From assembly GCA_030248135.1 (NCBI GenBank), contig JASANC010004751.1, positions 124,001 through 188,000 on the forward strand: a stretch of 64,000 nucleotides of DNA, given 5' to 3'. Position 1 is the first letter of the stretch. Every line of letters starts with the position of its first letter. Below the pieces are notes generated by a model. That model was not told the DNA's origin, did no database searches, and worked only from the letters and a program-made list of their open reading frames with translations. A program made the translations under genes and the position numbers. Below are positions 1-11,004 of this stretch, in pieces. This stretch comes from Theristus sp. LFF4_11. Its lineage: Eukaryota; Nematoda; Chromadorea; Monhysterida; Xyalidae.

Positions 1-1516
1 CCCGAAAACGGTTCTAAATTGCTGAAAAACCCCAAAAACTAACATTATCATTGGGTCTTTAACCAATAGTTCACACTTGTGAGCAAAAATAGCTCCGCTG
101 TTATGGCCATGAATAAGCACTTCGACGACTGATTCTTGAGGCACTATTAGCTGGTCTCGTGGGCTTTTGGATGCACTATTTTATTTTATCTCACAGTACA
201 CCTGGTTGCAGCACGTGGTACATGTTCAGGTGCATGTCGGTGTCATGATGACCAAATCGCGTTCTGGGTACCAACAGTAAAATCAAATTTTAGTTATCCA
301 GCCGACCGAAATTGAAAATGAAACTTGGCACAGAGCTAGCTATTTCGGAGTGCTTTCTGGTGCACCCCCATACTATGCCCCGAAAACGGTTCTAAATTGC
401 TGAAAACCCCCAAAAACTAACATTATCATTGGGTTTTTTAACCAATAGTTCACACTTGCGAGCAAAAATAGCTCCGCTGTTATGGCCGTGAATAAGCACT
501 TCGACGACTGATTCTTGAGGCACTATTAGCTGGTCTCGTGGGCTTTTGGATGCACTATTTTATTTTATCTCACAGTACACCTGGTTGCAGCACGTGGTAC
601 ATGTTCAGGTGCATGTCGGTGTCATGATGACCAAATCGCGTTCTGGGTACCAACAGTAAAACTACTTTTTAGTTATCCAGCCGACCGAAATTGAAAATGA
701 AACTTGGCACAGAGCTAGCTATTTCGGAGTGCTTTCTGGTGCACCCCCATACTATGCCCCGAAAACGGTTCTAAATTGCTGAAAAACCCCAAAAACTAAC
801 ATTATCATTGGGTCTTTAACCAATAGTTCACACTTGTGAGCAAAAATAGCTCCGCTGTTATGGCCATGAATAAGCACTTCGACGACTGATTCTTGAGGCA
901 CTAATAGCTGGTCTCGTGGGCTTTTGGATGCACTATTTTATTTTATCTCACAGTACACCTGGTTGCAGCACGTGGTACATGTTCAGGTGCATGTCGGTGT
1001 CATGATGACCAAATCGCGTTCTGGGTACCAACAGTAAAACTACTTTTTAGTTATCCAGCCGACCGAAATTGAAAATGAAACTTGACACAGAGCTAGCTAT
1101 TTCGGAGTGCTTTCTGGTGCACCCCCATACTATGCCCCGAAAACGGTTCTAAATTGCTGAAAAACCCCAAAAACTAACATTGTCATTGGGTCTTTAACCA
1201 ATAGTTCACACTTGTGAGCAAAAATAGCTCCGCTGTTATGGCCATGAATAAGTACTTCGACGACTGATTCTTGAGGCACTATTAGCTGGTCTCGTGGGCT
1301 TTTGGACGCACTATTTTATTTTATCTCACAGTACACCTGGTTGCAGCACGTGGTACATGTTCAGGTGCATGTCGGTGTCATGATAACAAAATCGCGTTCT
1401 GGGTACCAACAGTAAAACCATTTTTTAGTTATCCTGCCGACCGAAATTGAAAATGAAACTTGGCACAGAGCTAGCTATTTCGGAGTGCTTTTTGGTGGAC
1501 CCCCATACTATGCCCC
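1..1516. repeat. 378-bp tandem satellite, about four copies
   Basis: The same block starts at 1, 379, 758, 1136 and (diverging) 1514, giving a period of 378-379 bp. Copies differ by a few substitutions and single-base indels, so the array is young. It runs off the left edge of the window. No reading frame is kept. The fifth copy loses similarity soon after 1530. It lies downstream of, or within a further intron of, the TADA3 gene. Confidence 0.97.
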
Positions 1517-1529
1517 GAAAACGGTTCTG

Positions 1530-2700
1530 AAGACCCGAAAAAAATGAAAAACTGGCTTTAAAATCAGTTTTTTTAAAAATTCACCTTTTAAACTTCATTT
1601 TTAGGGCACAGTATATTAACAAAAAATGTTCAGCAGATCAAGGCGAATCGAATGGTTTTTTTATTTTTGTCGTAGCTTCATTAAAAAGCTGAAAAAACAC
1701 TATTTTTTGAAAGGGTCCAAAAAAACGGTTTTTGGCCATTTTTGGGTCCTAAATGACTTCGAATCAAAAAATAAATGTGATTTTCGGAATCAGCGCGTCA
1801 AGACGGTCAGAATGATGTATGATTTGTCTAAATTGGAAAAACTTTGCATTCTAGTGCCTAGAGGTGGGAGGGGTGGGACGGTATTCTCAAAAAGCCGATC
1901 TTACCGAAAAAAACAAATGTTTCCCAGCTCCTAAACTTTCAAAACTTGGCACCTTGAACTCAAAATAGGAAACACATCAAAACTAGTGTTTTTGAGCCGC
2001 ATAAAACGCTGTTTTCCAGGACTCAACGTACCCAATTTGCTATTTTTTGATACCCATTTTTTGGTTCAAATCAAATCAATTTCGCTTTTATTGGTTTCCA
2101 AGGCAGCACGCTCAATAAATTGAAAACAACGACTGGGCAGTGACCGTGTAGGTGTGGGAAGCAGGGGAGGGACGGTTGCAAGGAGACCGGATAGCTGACC
2201 CCGATTAGGGGGCGAGATTTGCAGAACTGCAAAGTGAAACCGGTAGCGGATGGCGTTTGAAAAATAACATTTCATCAGTTACCGTTTCAAATCGACAACG
2301 TCGTCCGTCCGTCTGCATCTGCACTCAGTTTAGCAGTCACCTTGTCTTAATTGTATTTCACTTGATCCTTGACACAAAAACTTTGCAAAATGATGCTTCA
2401 CCAGTTCAGTTCGACACAGTTCACTGCACCGTTTTTTCAAAAATATATTTTTACATTTTATCAATCAAGCGAAGAATTGTGATTTTTGACCACGAAGTTT
2501 GCAATTTTTTAAGGTAAAAAACCGGTTCGTTAATTTTTCAGGGAAAAAACTGAAAAACCCCCGGTTTTAAAACAGAAAAGAAACCGTTTTTTTCTGTGCC
2601 AACCCTATCTGTTACTATGCAACAGTGTGTTACAACTTGGGATGGGTACGTCAGAGTGCACTGAGTTCATGCAGGGTTGCGTGCACACTGCAAGAATATC
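1530..2700. other. non-coding stretch between satellite and TADA3 exon
   Basis: A/T-rich sequence with poly-A/T runs and a short G-rich patch near 1860. The open frames here (for example 1626-1934 and 2257-2517) show no family resemblance and no convincing splice sites. The missing C-terminal exon of TADA3 was looked for on the minus strand and not found, so it probably lies outside the window. Confidence 0.6.
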
Positions 2701-2704
2701 ATAC

Positions 2705-5700
2705 CTTTCGCGGATCCGTTGGTTAAGTGCGGTTTCACATCTCCATGTTCGTCAATCAACGCCTGCACCAATCGTTCAGTCAGCGGGCCCAACGTGAATT
2801 CATGTGCATTGTTAGCAGCAGCAGCAGCCGCATTCATGGATGTACGCGACGAGCGCGGTGTGCTCGGTGCAAGCTCATTGGGACTGCTGTGCTTGCGCTT
2901 CTGAGCACCACCACGAGCCGACTGCGCCTTCGCACTGTCACTGGCTGTCGTTGGTGTTGTGTTGCTTGCCGCTGACATGGAACGTGACACTCGCCTGTAA
3001 CGATGAAAACAATCGCTTAGTGATGGAAATGAATGGTTTAGAAGTACCGCTGGCATCACCCGAAACATTGAAAACGTGGTATTCTCAATTTGCACAACAA
3101 AATGATGTTTGACAAGACAATACTCAAGTATGACCAGTGAGTACGAGTATGTGTCGGTCGATATCGGATATTTTCAGTTCGTGGCACTGGCACTTAGTTC
3201 CCGGTGCAACAACAGCTGTGCTGCTCGCTCAAGCAATAAGAGTCTGCGCAAAGCAAATCAAAAAGATCACTTTTTGCATTACCTTTTTGACAAAATCCCT
3301 ATTTTTCACATTATCAGTCAAAAGTTACGCATGAAAATTTACCTAAACATTGTCAATCATCATCTACCACAGATCTACTATTGCAAGCTGCGTATTGGTT
3401 GTGCTGATTCAAGTTGTTGATTTGATCTACAGTTGTCAACAATCAGAAAGTAATCAAAAAAATAAAAATCTTTCAACTCTTCTTCTTGTAACCACTTTCA
3501 GTGAGAGGAAGTGGACTCCTCATGTAGCGAGGTAGAAAGGACTCCAAAGGAGGTCTGGCTATTTTAGAAAGAAGCAGTCATATGCGACCCTTGAACGTGA
3601 AGCGATCGCTGCACACCTAAATAATTATTGGAAACTTCAGATTCAACAATAAAACGCAGAACAACTGAGCACCAGTGATATGGCGAGAGTGCAAATGGGA
3701 CAGTGGAGCGAGGACGAAGAAAGAAGTGACTATGACAGTGAAGGCAGCGAACATATAACTGACAGCTCACTATCGGTGAATCGTTTTTACTTGACACACA
3801 ATTTGTGCTTCACATTTTCTCAGTCTCAAACGAATACGAACAATGTATTCATTTGATCAAACTGTTTTGCTTTTCTGAACCTTGATTAGGTTCAAAGTTC
3901 AACCAAGCATTGGTCAAGTGCAAGTCAAACTTAAGCAAACTCGCAATTGCAGATAATGATGTGATAGTCTGAACTATTTCAGTCAAAGCAATCAAAAGAA
4001 GAGCTTTCTGGAACATCTTCAATTATTTCGACCGAAAAAACGACGCCACATGCGCGTGCAGCACAGCAACAACGCGGCGATGCGGTCGCGGAAAGCACAG
4101 AGCCAGAGGACGATGACACCCAGGACGCTCACGACGTGCGCGACAACGTGGTAACCTGTTGTTCAACGTATCCGAAAATTGATAGCAAATCAGTTTCGTG
4201 CTTGAGTAAGGGTAGTTTTGACAGAGTTTGCTTCACGACAGTGTGCGGTAGCTTTGAGTCGCCGCCTCGCACATTTGGCGATGTCAGTGCAGCCGAGCAC
4301 AAGTTTTCTGTGCGTGTGGCGTATTTGCACAAGTGTTGCACGCACATGACCCAGATGAAATGCGTCCACTGCGGCCGTCGCGTGACTGCGCGTGTCGAGT
4401 ACAGGGTGGGCGTGCGCACCTGGCACATCTCAGCAGCGATCTGCGTCGCCGGTCTGTGCACGTTCGGTCTGCTCTGGTTCGGCTGCCAGCTGACGCCGTT
4501 GTTCATGAAACGATGCAAGGACAAACTCAAGGTGGCGCACGCATTGTTCATCGCCGTGTCCGTGACGATCGTCCATTTTTATGCATTTGCGGCACAATGC
4601 GCGCATAGATAAGAAAACAGCTTCATGCTTGACGCGCGAATTCAAATTTGGTGATATAACTCAAGTGTCTGAAGTACGAACGGGACACTTCAATAATTTT
4701 GGAATTGCCGCATCAAGCATGACACGCATCATCAAGTTCTTTCTGCGTCTGCAAACGCATTAAGTTGCAGAGCCAAAAAAGATAATAACAATGTCACGAA
4801 TGACTCCCTGTTACATGAATGAATCAGCTCTGAGGGGAATGGTCAGTTCCCAAACCGAGATCAATTGAGAACACTGAACAACCAATGAAGGTTGCCGTTG
4901 CAAAGGCCTTGTCTCTGAAAACATATTTTTTAAACACCCTTTCTGCGTCAAAACAACAATAGTCTCAGTCTGCTATGCAGATTTGCACAAAATGCTCACG
5001 TGTCATCCATAAAGAACCGCCGAAAGTCCGAATTCTGGAACAACTGCGACCATCGAAACAGAAAACACGCAGTAGCACGAAAAACAAAGAAAAAACGAGG
5101 AAAGATAAGACGGCGGGTGCAGCACACGAACAAAATAAATGAAAAAAACCATTGCAATCGACTACAACACGATACATTTTGTTAATTCATGTTCGACATT
5201 AGCCCTATTTTTATTTTTCGATATAGGATATTTCTCTAGGCACAATTTTATCTCACTGGTGAGCTGAACGTGAGCATGTCTAATCGTATTTCCATTTTCT
5301 ATTATTCTATATCAACCGACTTCCTGATTCTACTTTCAGTGATTGTCCAACTTGAAGTTGTTGCTTATTTGTTGACTGTCAATCACCTCATCCAAGATTA
5401 ATGTCACATGAATATGGGCGATGTAAAGTGGCAGCCTAAAGATAGTACACTTGGTGCACACTGTAATGTTGCACATGCACCAGAGGCACTCAGAAGCGCA
5501 CGTGTGCATGCGTTTTCGTGACTGTGCAACACTGTCTTAACACCATGACTGCATTTCGGCCGTGATGCAACATAAAGTGCACGAGTGAAGCACACGGCGC
5601 AACCGACCTTGCAGTGTTGCCGGATTGTTTGTCGCCAGCCAGTTTTGCGTGTGCGGTGCGTCTCTGTCGTTGTGTGTAATGTTTCGCAAGTGCAGGCACC

Positions 5701-7120
5701 CGATAATACTGCAGCATACGATCGTAGGCGGCATTGCGCACGCGCTGCTGCAGCATCTTCACGTCGTCCTGCGTCACCGGCGCTGCATACTCGTGCACGC
5801 TCGCCCAGAACTTGTCGGGCATGTTGTTCTGCGGCCAAAAGAATATGCGTCGTCTGCCGGCCTTGTCGATGCCGGGCACTGCGATGTTCACAATCTCGGG
5901 CCCCGTTGGGTATTGCGATTTGGGCACTCTGATTGTCGAGGGCGTTGGCCCGCCGGCACTGCGGATCTTCAGTTTCGGCAGTTTTTGCTCGGCGCCGCTC
6001 GGTTCGGGCGTCTGACCGCGTTTCATGACGTTCGGCGTCAGACGGGGCTGCGCCGACTTCAACTGCGACGTCGACGGGTGTTCACCGTTTGTGATGGCAC
6101 ACAGCGCGTCGGTGATCGCCTTCTGACGCTCCATGTTGTGCAGCAGCATGTGCTCGAGTTCGTGCTGAAACGCCACAATCAGCAGCAAAGGCAAGCGAGT
6201 CACGACACGGATGTCCAGCTACTACCGGTGCTTTTCACCCTCAGCCTACAGCGCCATCCATGAACGTTGAAGCGCGCGCGTCGCTTCACGCGGCGTCACT
6301 TCGCTCCAGCGTTTTTTACACCCACATAGTGTGTCAGAAACACCGAAAAATTTTACATGACTCCTAAAATTTTGGATTACGGTGTCTAAAATCTAAAACA
6401 TCTAAAAATCGGAAATGCGTTTTCACAGCCTTTTTTGAAATTTTTTTCGCTCCGCGAAGAACGTCAAAACACTAGAAGACATTTGCATTAAATTTGATGG
6501 CCAAAGTCGACTGCCGATTAAACACGGTACCATTGCAGACTCTTCCCAGAATTAGCATTTATTTTATGCATTCTCTGTTGACAACCATTTTGAAGCAGTT
6601 TGTTTAAGGACCCAGTTTAAAAGGCTAAAACGCTGCAGCGGTGACGCAGCTTCACCTCAAGGCGCTTCATCATTCATGTTGGCGCCGTCAGCGTGCGCTT
6701 ACATGAATGGAGGAAGTTTCCAAAAACTAAGCAGGGCTCTTCATCATTCCATTCACGTTGAAGCTGCCGCCGATGCGTCAGCGCGTGCGTGCATGAATGG
6801 GCCTTAACATAACAGCCACACGACTTGCTAGTCTGTTTGTAGTTTTTGCACTGACGCATCAGCAGTAACGCTACAAAGGTGAGGCGACATGCCTGCAGAG
6901 GGTCGAGTTCGTCAGCGGTGGCCGGGTCGTCATCTGGGCTGCGATCGAGCAGAGCGCTGTAGCGCAGACAGTGCACCGCCGTGTCCAACGGGCCGACGTC
7001 CGGCAAATCCGGCACAGCCACCCACGTTCCACTGTCTGCGTTGCCGTTGCTTTCTCCTGAACAACTAACTGACTGCATTCCACCAGCAAAACAAAAACGC
7101 ATGCCCATCCACGCGAGCAT
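2705..7120 (-). CDS. TADA3: TADA3 (ADA3/NGG1), SAGA/ATAC adaptor, 3' end beyond window
   Basis: Transcriptional adaptor 3 links the ADA2-GCN5 acetyltransferase module to the SAGA and ATAC complexes in the nucleus. Three exons are read on the minus strand: 7120-6893, 6164-5608 and 2994-2705 (about 358 codons). Exon 1 has the N-terminal pattern with CLRYSALLDRSPDDD and DELDPLQ, exon 2 continues with HELEHMLL and holds the core block PDKFWASVHEY and ALAKHYTQR, exon 3 holds LGPLTERLVQALIDE after an alanine-rich stretch. These match human TADA3 in order. Phases join exactly (0, then 2). The first intron starts with GC rather than GT (6892-6891); homology across LQ/HELE fixes the boundary. Exon 3 ends at a good GT (2704-2703), so at least one further exon, with the usual C-terminal helices, is missing here. 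The start is uncertain: ATGs at 7120, 7108, 7102 and 7078 are in frame. Confidence 0.87.
3680..5142 (+). CDS. LITAF: LITAF-domain membrane protein nested in TADA3 intron
   Basis: LITAF-domain proteins are monotopic membrane proteins of late endosomes/lysosomes with a zinc site built from two CxxC knuckles on either side of a hydrophobic segment. Three exons: 3680-3775, 3983-4531, 4981-5142, all phase 0, giving about 268 residues. Exon 1 encodes an acidic start (MARVQMGQWSEDEE). Exon 2 carries the first knuckle KCVHCGRRV, the GVRTW turn, the hydrophobic stretch and CQLTPLFMKRCKDKLK. Exon 3 opens with the second knuckle ICTKC and ends in a very basic tail. The join KDKLK/ICTKC matches the family spacing, and that exon has no ATG so is easily missed. 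The protein is longer than typical LITAF (about 160) owing to N- and C-terminal tails. An extra small intron within 4150-4300 cannot be excluded. The gene sits wholly inside TADA3 intron 2 on the other strand. Intron 2 holds sequence weakly like that near 60120-60230. Confidence 0.8.
6891..6892 (-). other. probable GC 5' splice site of TADA3 intron 1
   Basis: On the minus strand the exon ends CTGCAG and the intron opens GCATGT. The acceptor is TTTCAG at 6165-6166. Joining there restores the conserved LQ/HELE reading in phase 0. No GT nearby gives that join. Confidence 0.65.
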
Positions 7121-7413
7121 TTCAACTTCGAATCAAGTTTTTTTTCAAATCACGTTCTCTACGGAAATGCACTAATACACGACCCGGAACGAAAGCTTTT
7201 TAGTATTTGATGCAGTAATTGCTTTGTTTGTTTCACAAACTCTTCCACATCTAACTTTCTTTCAAGCTTTGAAAATCTCAGCTACCTAACCTACGGGCTG
7301 GTATCTTTCGGACCCCCCACCCTACCATTTTGGGTCGCCCCCCCGGGCAAACCCCTCAAATTTGGGCGAACACCCTCGGATTCGCCAAAAATCGGGCTCG
7401 ACCCCCATAGTTG

Positions 7414-8545
7414 TTCTAGGGGGGGGGGCCTGGGCCCTGGGGGGCCGCCCCCCCCCAAAAATTTTTTCGAATCTATCTCTATCAGACAGGTTTTTTTTGG
7501 CTCAGCTATTATCTATTTAAAAAATTTTATCAGCCAGCTATCTATCTAAAAAATTTTGTCTTCGCAGACATAAAATGAGTCAATTTATGACCGAAATTGA
7601 CCATTTTTGCTCGTAATTCTTGAAAATTTCGCTAATTTTAGATAAAACACGCGTTTATACTTGATTTTTAGTGTATTTTTAGCGTTATTTTGCTGTTTTT
7701 ACAGCTTTTTAGCGTTTTAGCTATCTATCTATCAAATTTCAAAATTTTGACCGCCCCCCCCCCAATTGAAGAAAGGAACCATGCAACAGCTGGATAAAGT
7801 TGTCCTTGGTTTAAACAAAGCACAGACAATAAAAAACAAAACAGAAAAACAGTAACAATTTACCGATCAACACAACAACACAAAGTCACATGCCCCCCCC
7901 CCCGGGCCCCGCGCCCCCCCAAAATTTTCCAGCTATCTATCTATCTAGAAAATTTGCTCCAGCTATCTATATCGGCCCCCCCCCAACCCCGGAGCGAAAG
8001 GGCGGGGGGGGGGGGGGGTCCACCCCCCCTCCGCCGAAAATCCTGCCCGTGCACGGGCCTATACCCGTGTACCCCCCCCCCCCCCCTTCCCTCGCACCGG
8101 GTACTACACTCCCCCCCACCCCCCCTCCCCGAGAAACCCCGGGATCGAACCCCCCCCCCCCCCTCACGGTGGTCAATCTCTTCTCAATTTTTTCCAAAAA
8201 TACCGTAATTTTTGCATTTTTCTTGACGTTTGTGTCTGTCCCTGCATATATTTTGTTGTTTCTGACCAAACAAGCAGCTTGTTTGCACAAAATATTCTGT
8301 ATTTTACAAGAATTTCTGTGTTTTTCTAAGGCAAAAATTTGGTATTACCCGTGCGATCCCGTGCACCCCCCCCTCACGAAATTTTTCTGCCAGTGCACCC
8401 CCCCCCCTCAGGAAAATTTGCTGCCCGTGCACCCCCCCCCCCTCACCGAGAAGGCACCTGACCCCCCCCCCTCTAAAATTAGGCAAACACCCCCCCTCAC
8501 CCGAGGTCCCGCTTTCGCTACTGCCCCAACCCCTCGGCTCTGGAG
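7414..8545. repeat. F-family repeat (GATAGATAGC type), interrupted
   Basis: F copies begin with CATAGTTGTTC followed by a long G or C run, hold an inner A/T-rich arm with repeated TATCTATCTA or its complement, and close with a mirror arm. This copy starts near 7416. It carries about 120 bp of unrelated sequence (7764-7882), and element H2 is inserted at 7989-8523. The stretch 8545-8690 is a further F fragment in the opposite sense. Proline-rich open frames here are translations of the C runs and are not genes. Confidence 0.75.
7989..8523. mobile_element. H2: short hAT-like element with G/C runs
   Basis: 535 bp, flanked by exact 8-bp direct repeats CCCCAACC (7981-7988 and 8524-8531). The right end reads GCTTTCGCTACTG; the left end matches it with two changes (GGAGCGAAAG). 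It is the same family as H1 at 26002. No coding potential. It lies inside an F repeat. Confidence 0.85.
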
Positions 8546-8689
8546 AGCAAAAATGGTCAATTTTGGTAAAAATTGATTCATTAAGACAAAAATTTTCAGA
8601 TCGATAGCTGGCTGAGAAATTTGTTTTGATATTAGCTGAACCGAAAAAAAACCTCTCTGATGGAGATAGATCCCCCTGAAATAACAACA

Positions 8690-9060
8690 ATGCTCGTCGA
8701 CTAACCTTTCTTCCTTGAGCCTTTTGACTTTGACGACGAAGGAGTGGTCTTCGAAATGCGGTTTTTTGTTTTCATATTTTAGTTAGCTAAGTAGTTTTGT
8801 TCTATTTCAACCGTTTTTACAAATCCATCACAGCTATTAGAGAAACCAGCAGAGCCAAAGAAGCTGAAGAAGTTTTTTGTTTTTATCGACGACGTCGGCA
8901 CGGCAATCTGTTTTTCACCTGATCACTCCATCTTCGCCCTCGTCGTGATTGCGACAGCGACAACACAACAGTTTTTGTAATCTGAAAATTGCTTGCAGAA
9001 AAAATACATTGCGATTTAAATTTAAAAACGCAGCTCAGCCATAGTTGTTTCAGAAATTCA
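8690..9060. other. low-copy stretch, possible exon, unassigned
   Basis: This is the only part of 7300-9700 without obvious repeat similarity. After a good acceptor at about 8832 the plus strand reads a 49-codon lysine-rich frame (KPAEPKKLKKF) ending at a stop near 8980, but no upstream exon joins in frame. The minus strand has a short Ser/Lys frame near 8710-8760. I recognise no family and make no gene call. Confidence 0.2.
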
Positions 9061-9064
9061 GAGC

Positions 9065-9430
9065 TGGGGGTTTGGGGGGCCGATATAGATAGCTAAAGCA
9101 AATTTTCCAGATAGATAGCTGCAAAGTTTTGGGGGGGGCGGCCGGGCGGGGCATGTGACTTTTGGGGGCGGTCAAAATTTTGCAATTGGATAGATAGATA
9201 GCTAAAACGCCAAAAAGCGATAAAAAAGCTAAATAATGCTTTAAAAAAATACGCTAAAAATCAAGCGCATAACGGCGTATTTTACCTAATGATAGCAAAA
9301 TTTTCAAGAATTTCGAGCAAAAATGGTCAATTTTGGTCAAAAATTGACTCATTTTCTGTCTTCGAACGAAAACAAAAATTTTCAGATAGATAGCTGGCTG
9401 GCTGGCTGATAAAATTTTTTGAATATTTTG
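9065..9430. repeat. F-family repeat fragment
   Basis: Shares the GGGGCCGATATAGATAGC start, the long G run and the inner arm seen in the copies at 7416, 27399 and 28749. It is more diverged than they are and ends without the closing mirror arm. Confidence 0.75.
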
Positions 9431-9723
9431 ATATAAAATAAAGAAAATATATAGAAATAAAAATGTTATAATAAAATCTTCTTTGATAGAGAATATAGAA
9501 TTCGAAAAATTTTTGGAGACCGGGCAAAAATTTGCCGCACAGCAAAAATACGCCGCATGACAAGCTCGCGCAAGCCAATATACACCGCAGAAAATATGCA
9601 CATGGCAAATTCAAAATACGTCGCAAACAAAATTCGCCGCAATCATTAATTCTGCCCAAAATCACATGGAAACAGCATAATTAAATAAAAATTAATAAAA
9701 GACTCTGATTAACTGACAATCGT

Positions 9724-10170
9724 GATCTAGGCGACGTTATGTGGTTGGCAAATTATGCGTTTCACGACATGTGTCTTGTGCGCCGACCTGTCATGCGACT
9801 CTGCCGGCGCTGTGCTCGACCGATTTCGACGATCGATGGCTCAATCAACTCAGAAAAGCACCGGCAACACGTCAATGGGTCGTTTGTGGTTTGTTTCGGC
9901 GGTTTTTTTAAATCGACAAAACCCACAATACATCACCGTGTTCCGGATGCTCTGCTGAGTTGATTGAGCCGTCGATCGTTAAAATCGGTCAATGAAATCA
10001 TGATCTAGGCAACGTTATGTTTTGGCAAATGATGCGTTTCACGACATGTGTCTTGTTCGCCGACCTGTTCACGCGACTCTGCCGGCGCTGTGCTCGACCC
10101 ATTTCGACGATCTGCGGCTCAATCAACTCAGCAAAGCACCGGCAACAGGTCGTTTGTAGTTTGTTTCGGC
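9724..10170. repeat. direct duplication, period 278 bp
   Basis: A block starting GATCTAGGC at 9724 is repeated from 10002 with about 90 percent visible identity over roughly 150 bp; the second copy ends near 10170. Within the first copy a short inverted repeat pairs GGCTCAATCAACTCA (about 9840) with its complement near 9957. Short open frames cross both copies but differ between them, so coding is unlikely. Confidence 0.8.
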
Positions 10171-10504
10171 GGTTTTTCGGTTGTGTAGTGGGTAACCATG
10201 AAATTATCGGGCATCTGAAAAACGGTCTTGTGGTGTGGTATTGACCAAAACCTCCGTCCCTATCGTTTAACGCTATCGGACGACTCTTCGTTGTGGATTT
10301 TCCAAATAATTTTCACCGATTTTGACCAAACTTATTTATTTTTGATGAAAAATCACTATTTTTGTTTATTTTCATGCAAAATTATTTTTTTTGTACAATT
10401 TTACACCATTTACGCAAAATTTTGGCAAAGTCAATTTTGTGTACCTGCGGTGCCCCTAAACTCCATGTTGAAAATCGTGCCTCCCCCACCAAATCTTCCA
10501 GCTA

Positions 10505-10840
10505 CCGTATTACCTCCAATAAACCCCCATGGGGGATTAATACGTCAGCGACTTTTAGGGGTGGGGGTTTATTGGTGGGGTGGGGATTATTGGGGGGGTT
10601 ATTTACACACAAATTCTAGGGGTGGGGGTTTGTTGAAAAAAGGCAAAAGTACCTTGCATGGCAGGCAAGAAAGCCGCAGAAACTTCTACTTTTCACAGCG
10701 ATTTCCTTTTGTAACAGCCTTTTGACAATTAACCCCCATGGGGGATTATTTGTGGGGGGATTATTCGGAAACTTGTCGTGGGGGTGGGGGTTTATTGGTG
10801 GGGGGATTAATGGGGGGGGGGTTTAATGGGGGTAACACGG
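10505..10840. mobile_element. G1: TA-flanked inverted-repeat element
   Basis: Ends are CCGTATTACC and its complement (here GGTAACACGG), flanked by TA on both sides. Inside are paired runs of AATAAACCCCC type. It is one of four copies in the window and is shorter than the others. It has no coding capacity, so it looks like a MITE of a TA-targeting family. Confidence 0.85.
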
Positions 10841-10856
10841 TATCTATCGCAAGAAA

Positions 10857-10991
10857 CGACTCCAGCTTTCCATCCCGATTTTGAAAATTTGCCTAATCGA
10901 CTACATACAACCTTGGTGCCTTGTCCGAAGTGTAGGTCAAAGCCGAGGTCTTGTAAAGTGCTGAACCTATGCCACGCTTTTTTAAGGAATG
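10857..10991 (+). pseudogene. possible orphan exon, Cys-rich, unidentified
   Basis: Between G1 and the mariner-type element lies an open frame reading TTPAFHPDFENL and then LVPCPKCRSK, ending at a good donor (GTACGT at 10992). The amino-acid pattern looks more like protein than the surrounding repeats, but no partner exon is visible on either side. It could be a captured exon fragment or chance. Confidence 0.2.
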
Positions 10992-11004
10992 GTACGTACA
11001 TCTG

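Noticed and set aside
1..1516. CRISPR-like array
   Set aside because: Units are 378 bp, nearly the same throughout, with no spacer pattern, in a eukaryotic genome.
5625..6263. 212-codon plus-strand frame opposite TADA3 exon 2
   Set aside because: It is the antisense shadow of a conserved coding exon.
7890..8576. 228-codon proline-rich frame and similar Gly/Pro frames at 25183-25958, 29733-30096 and 32792-33085
   Set aside because: They are translations of G or C homopolymer runs within non-coding elements, open on several frames and both strands.
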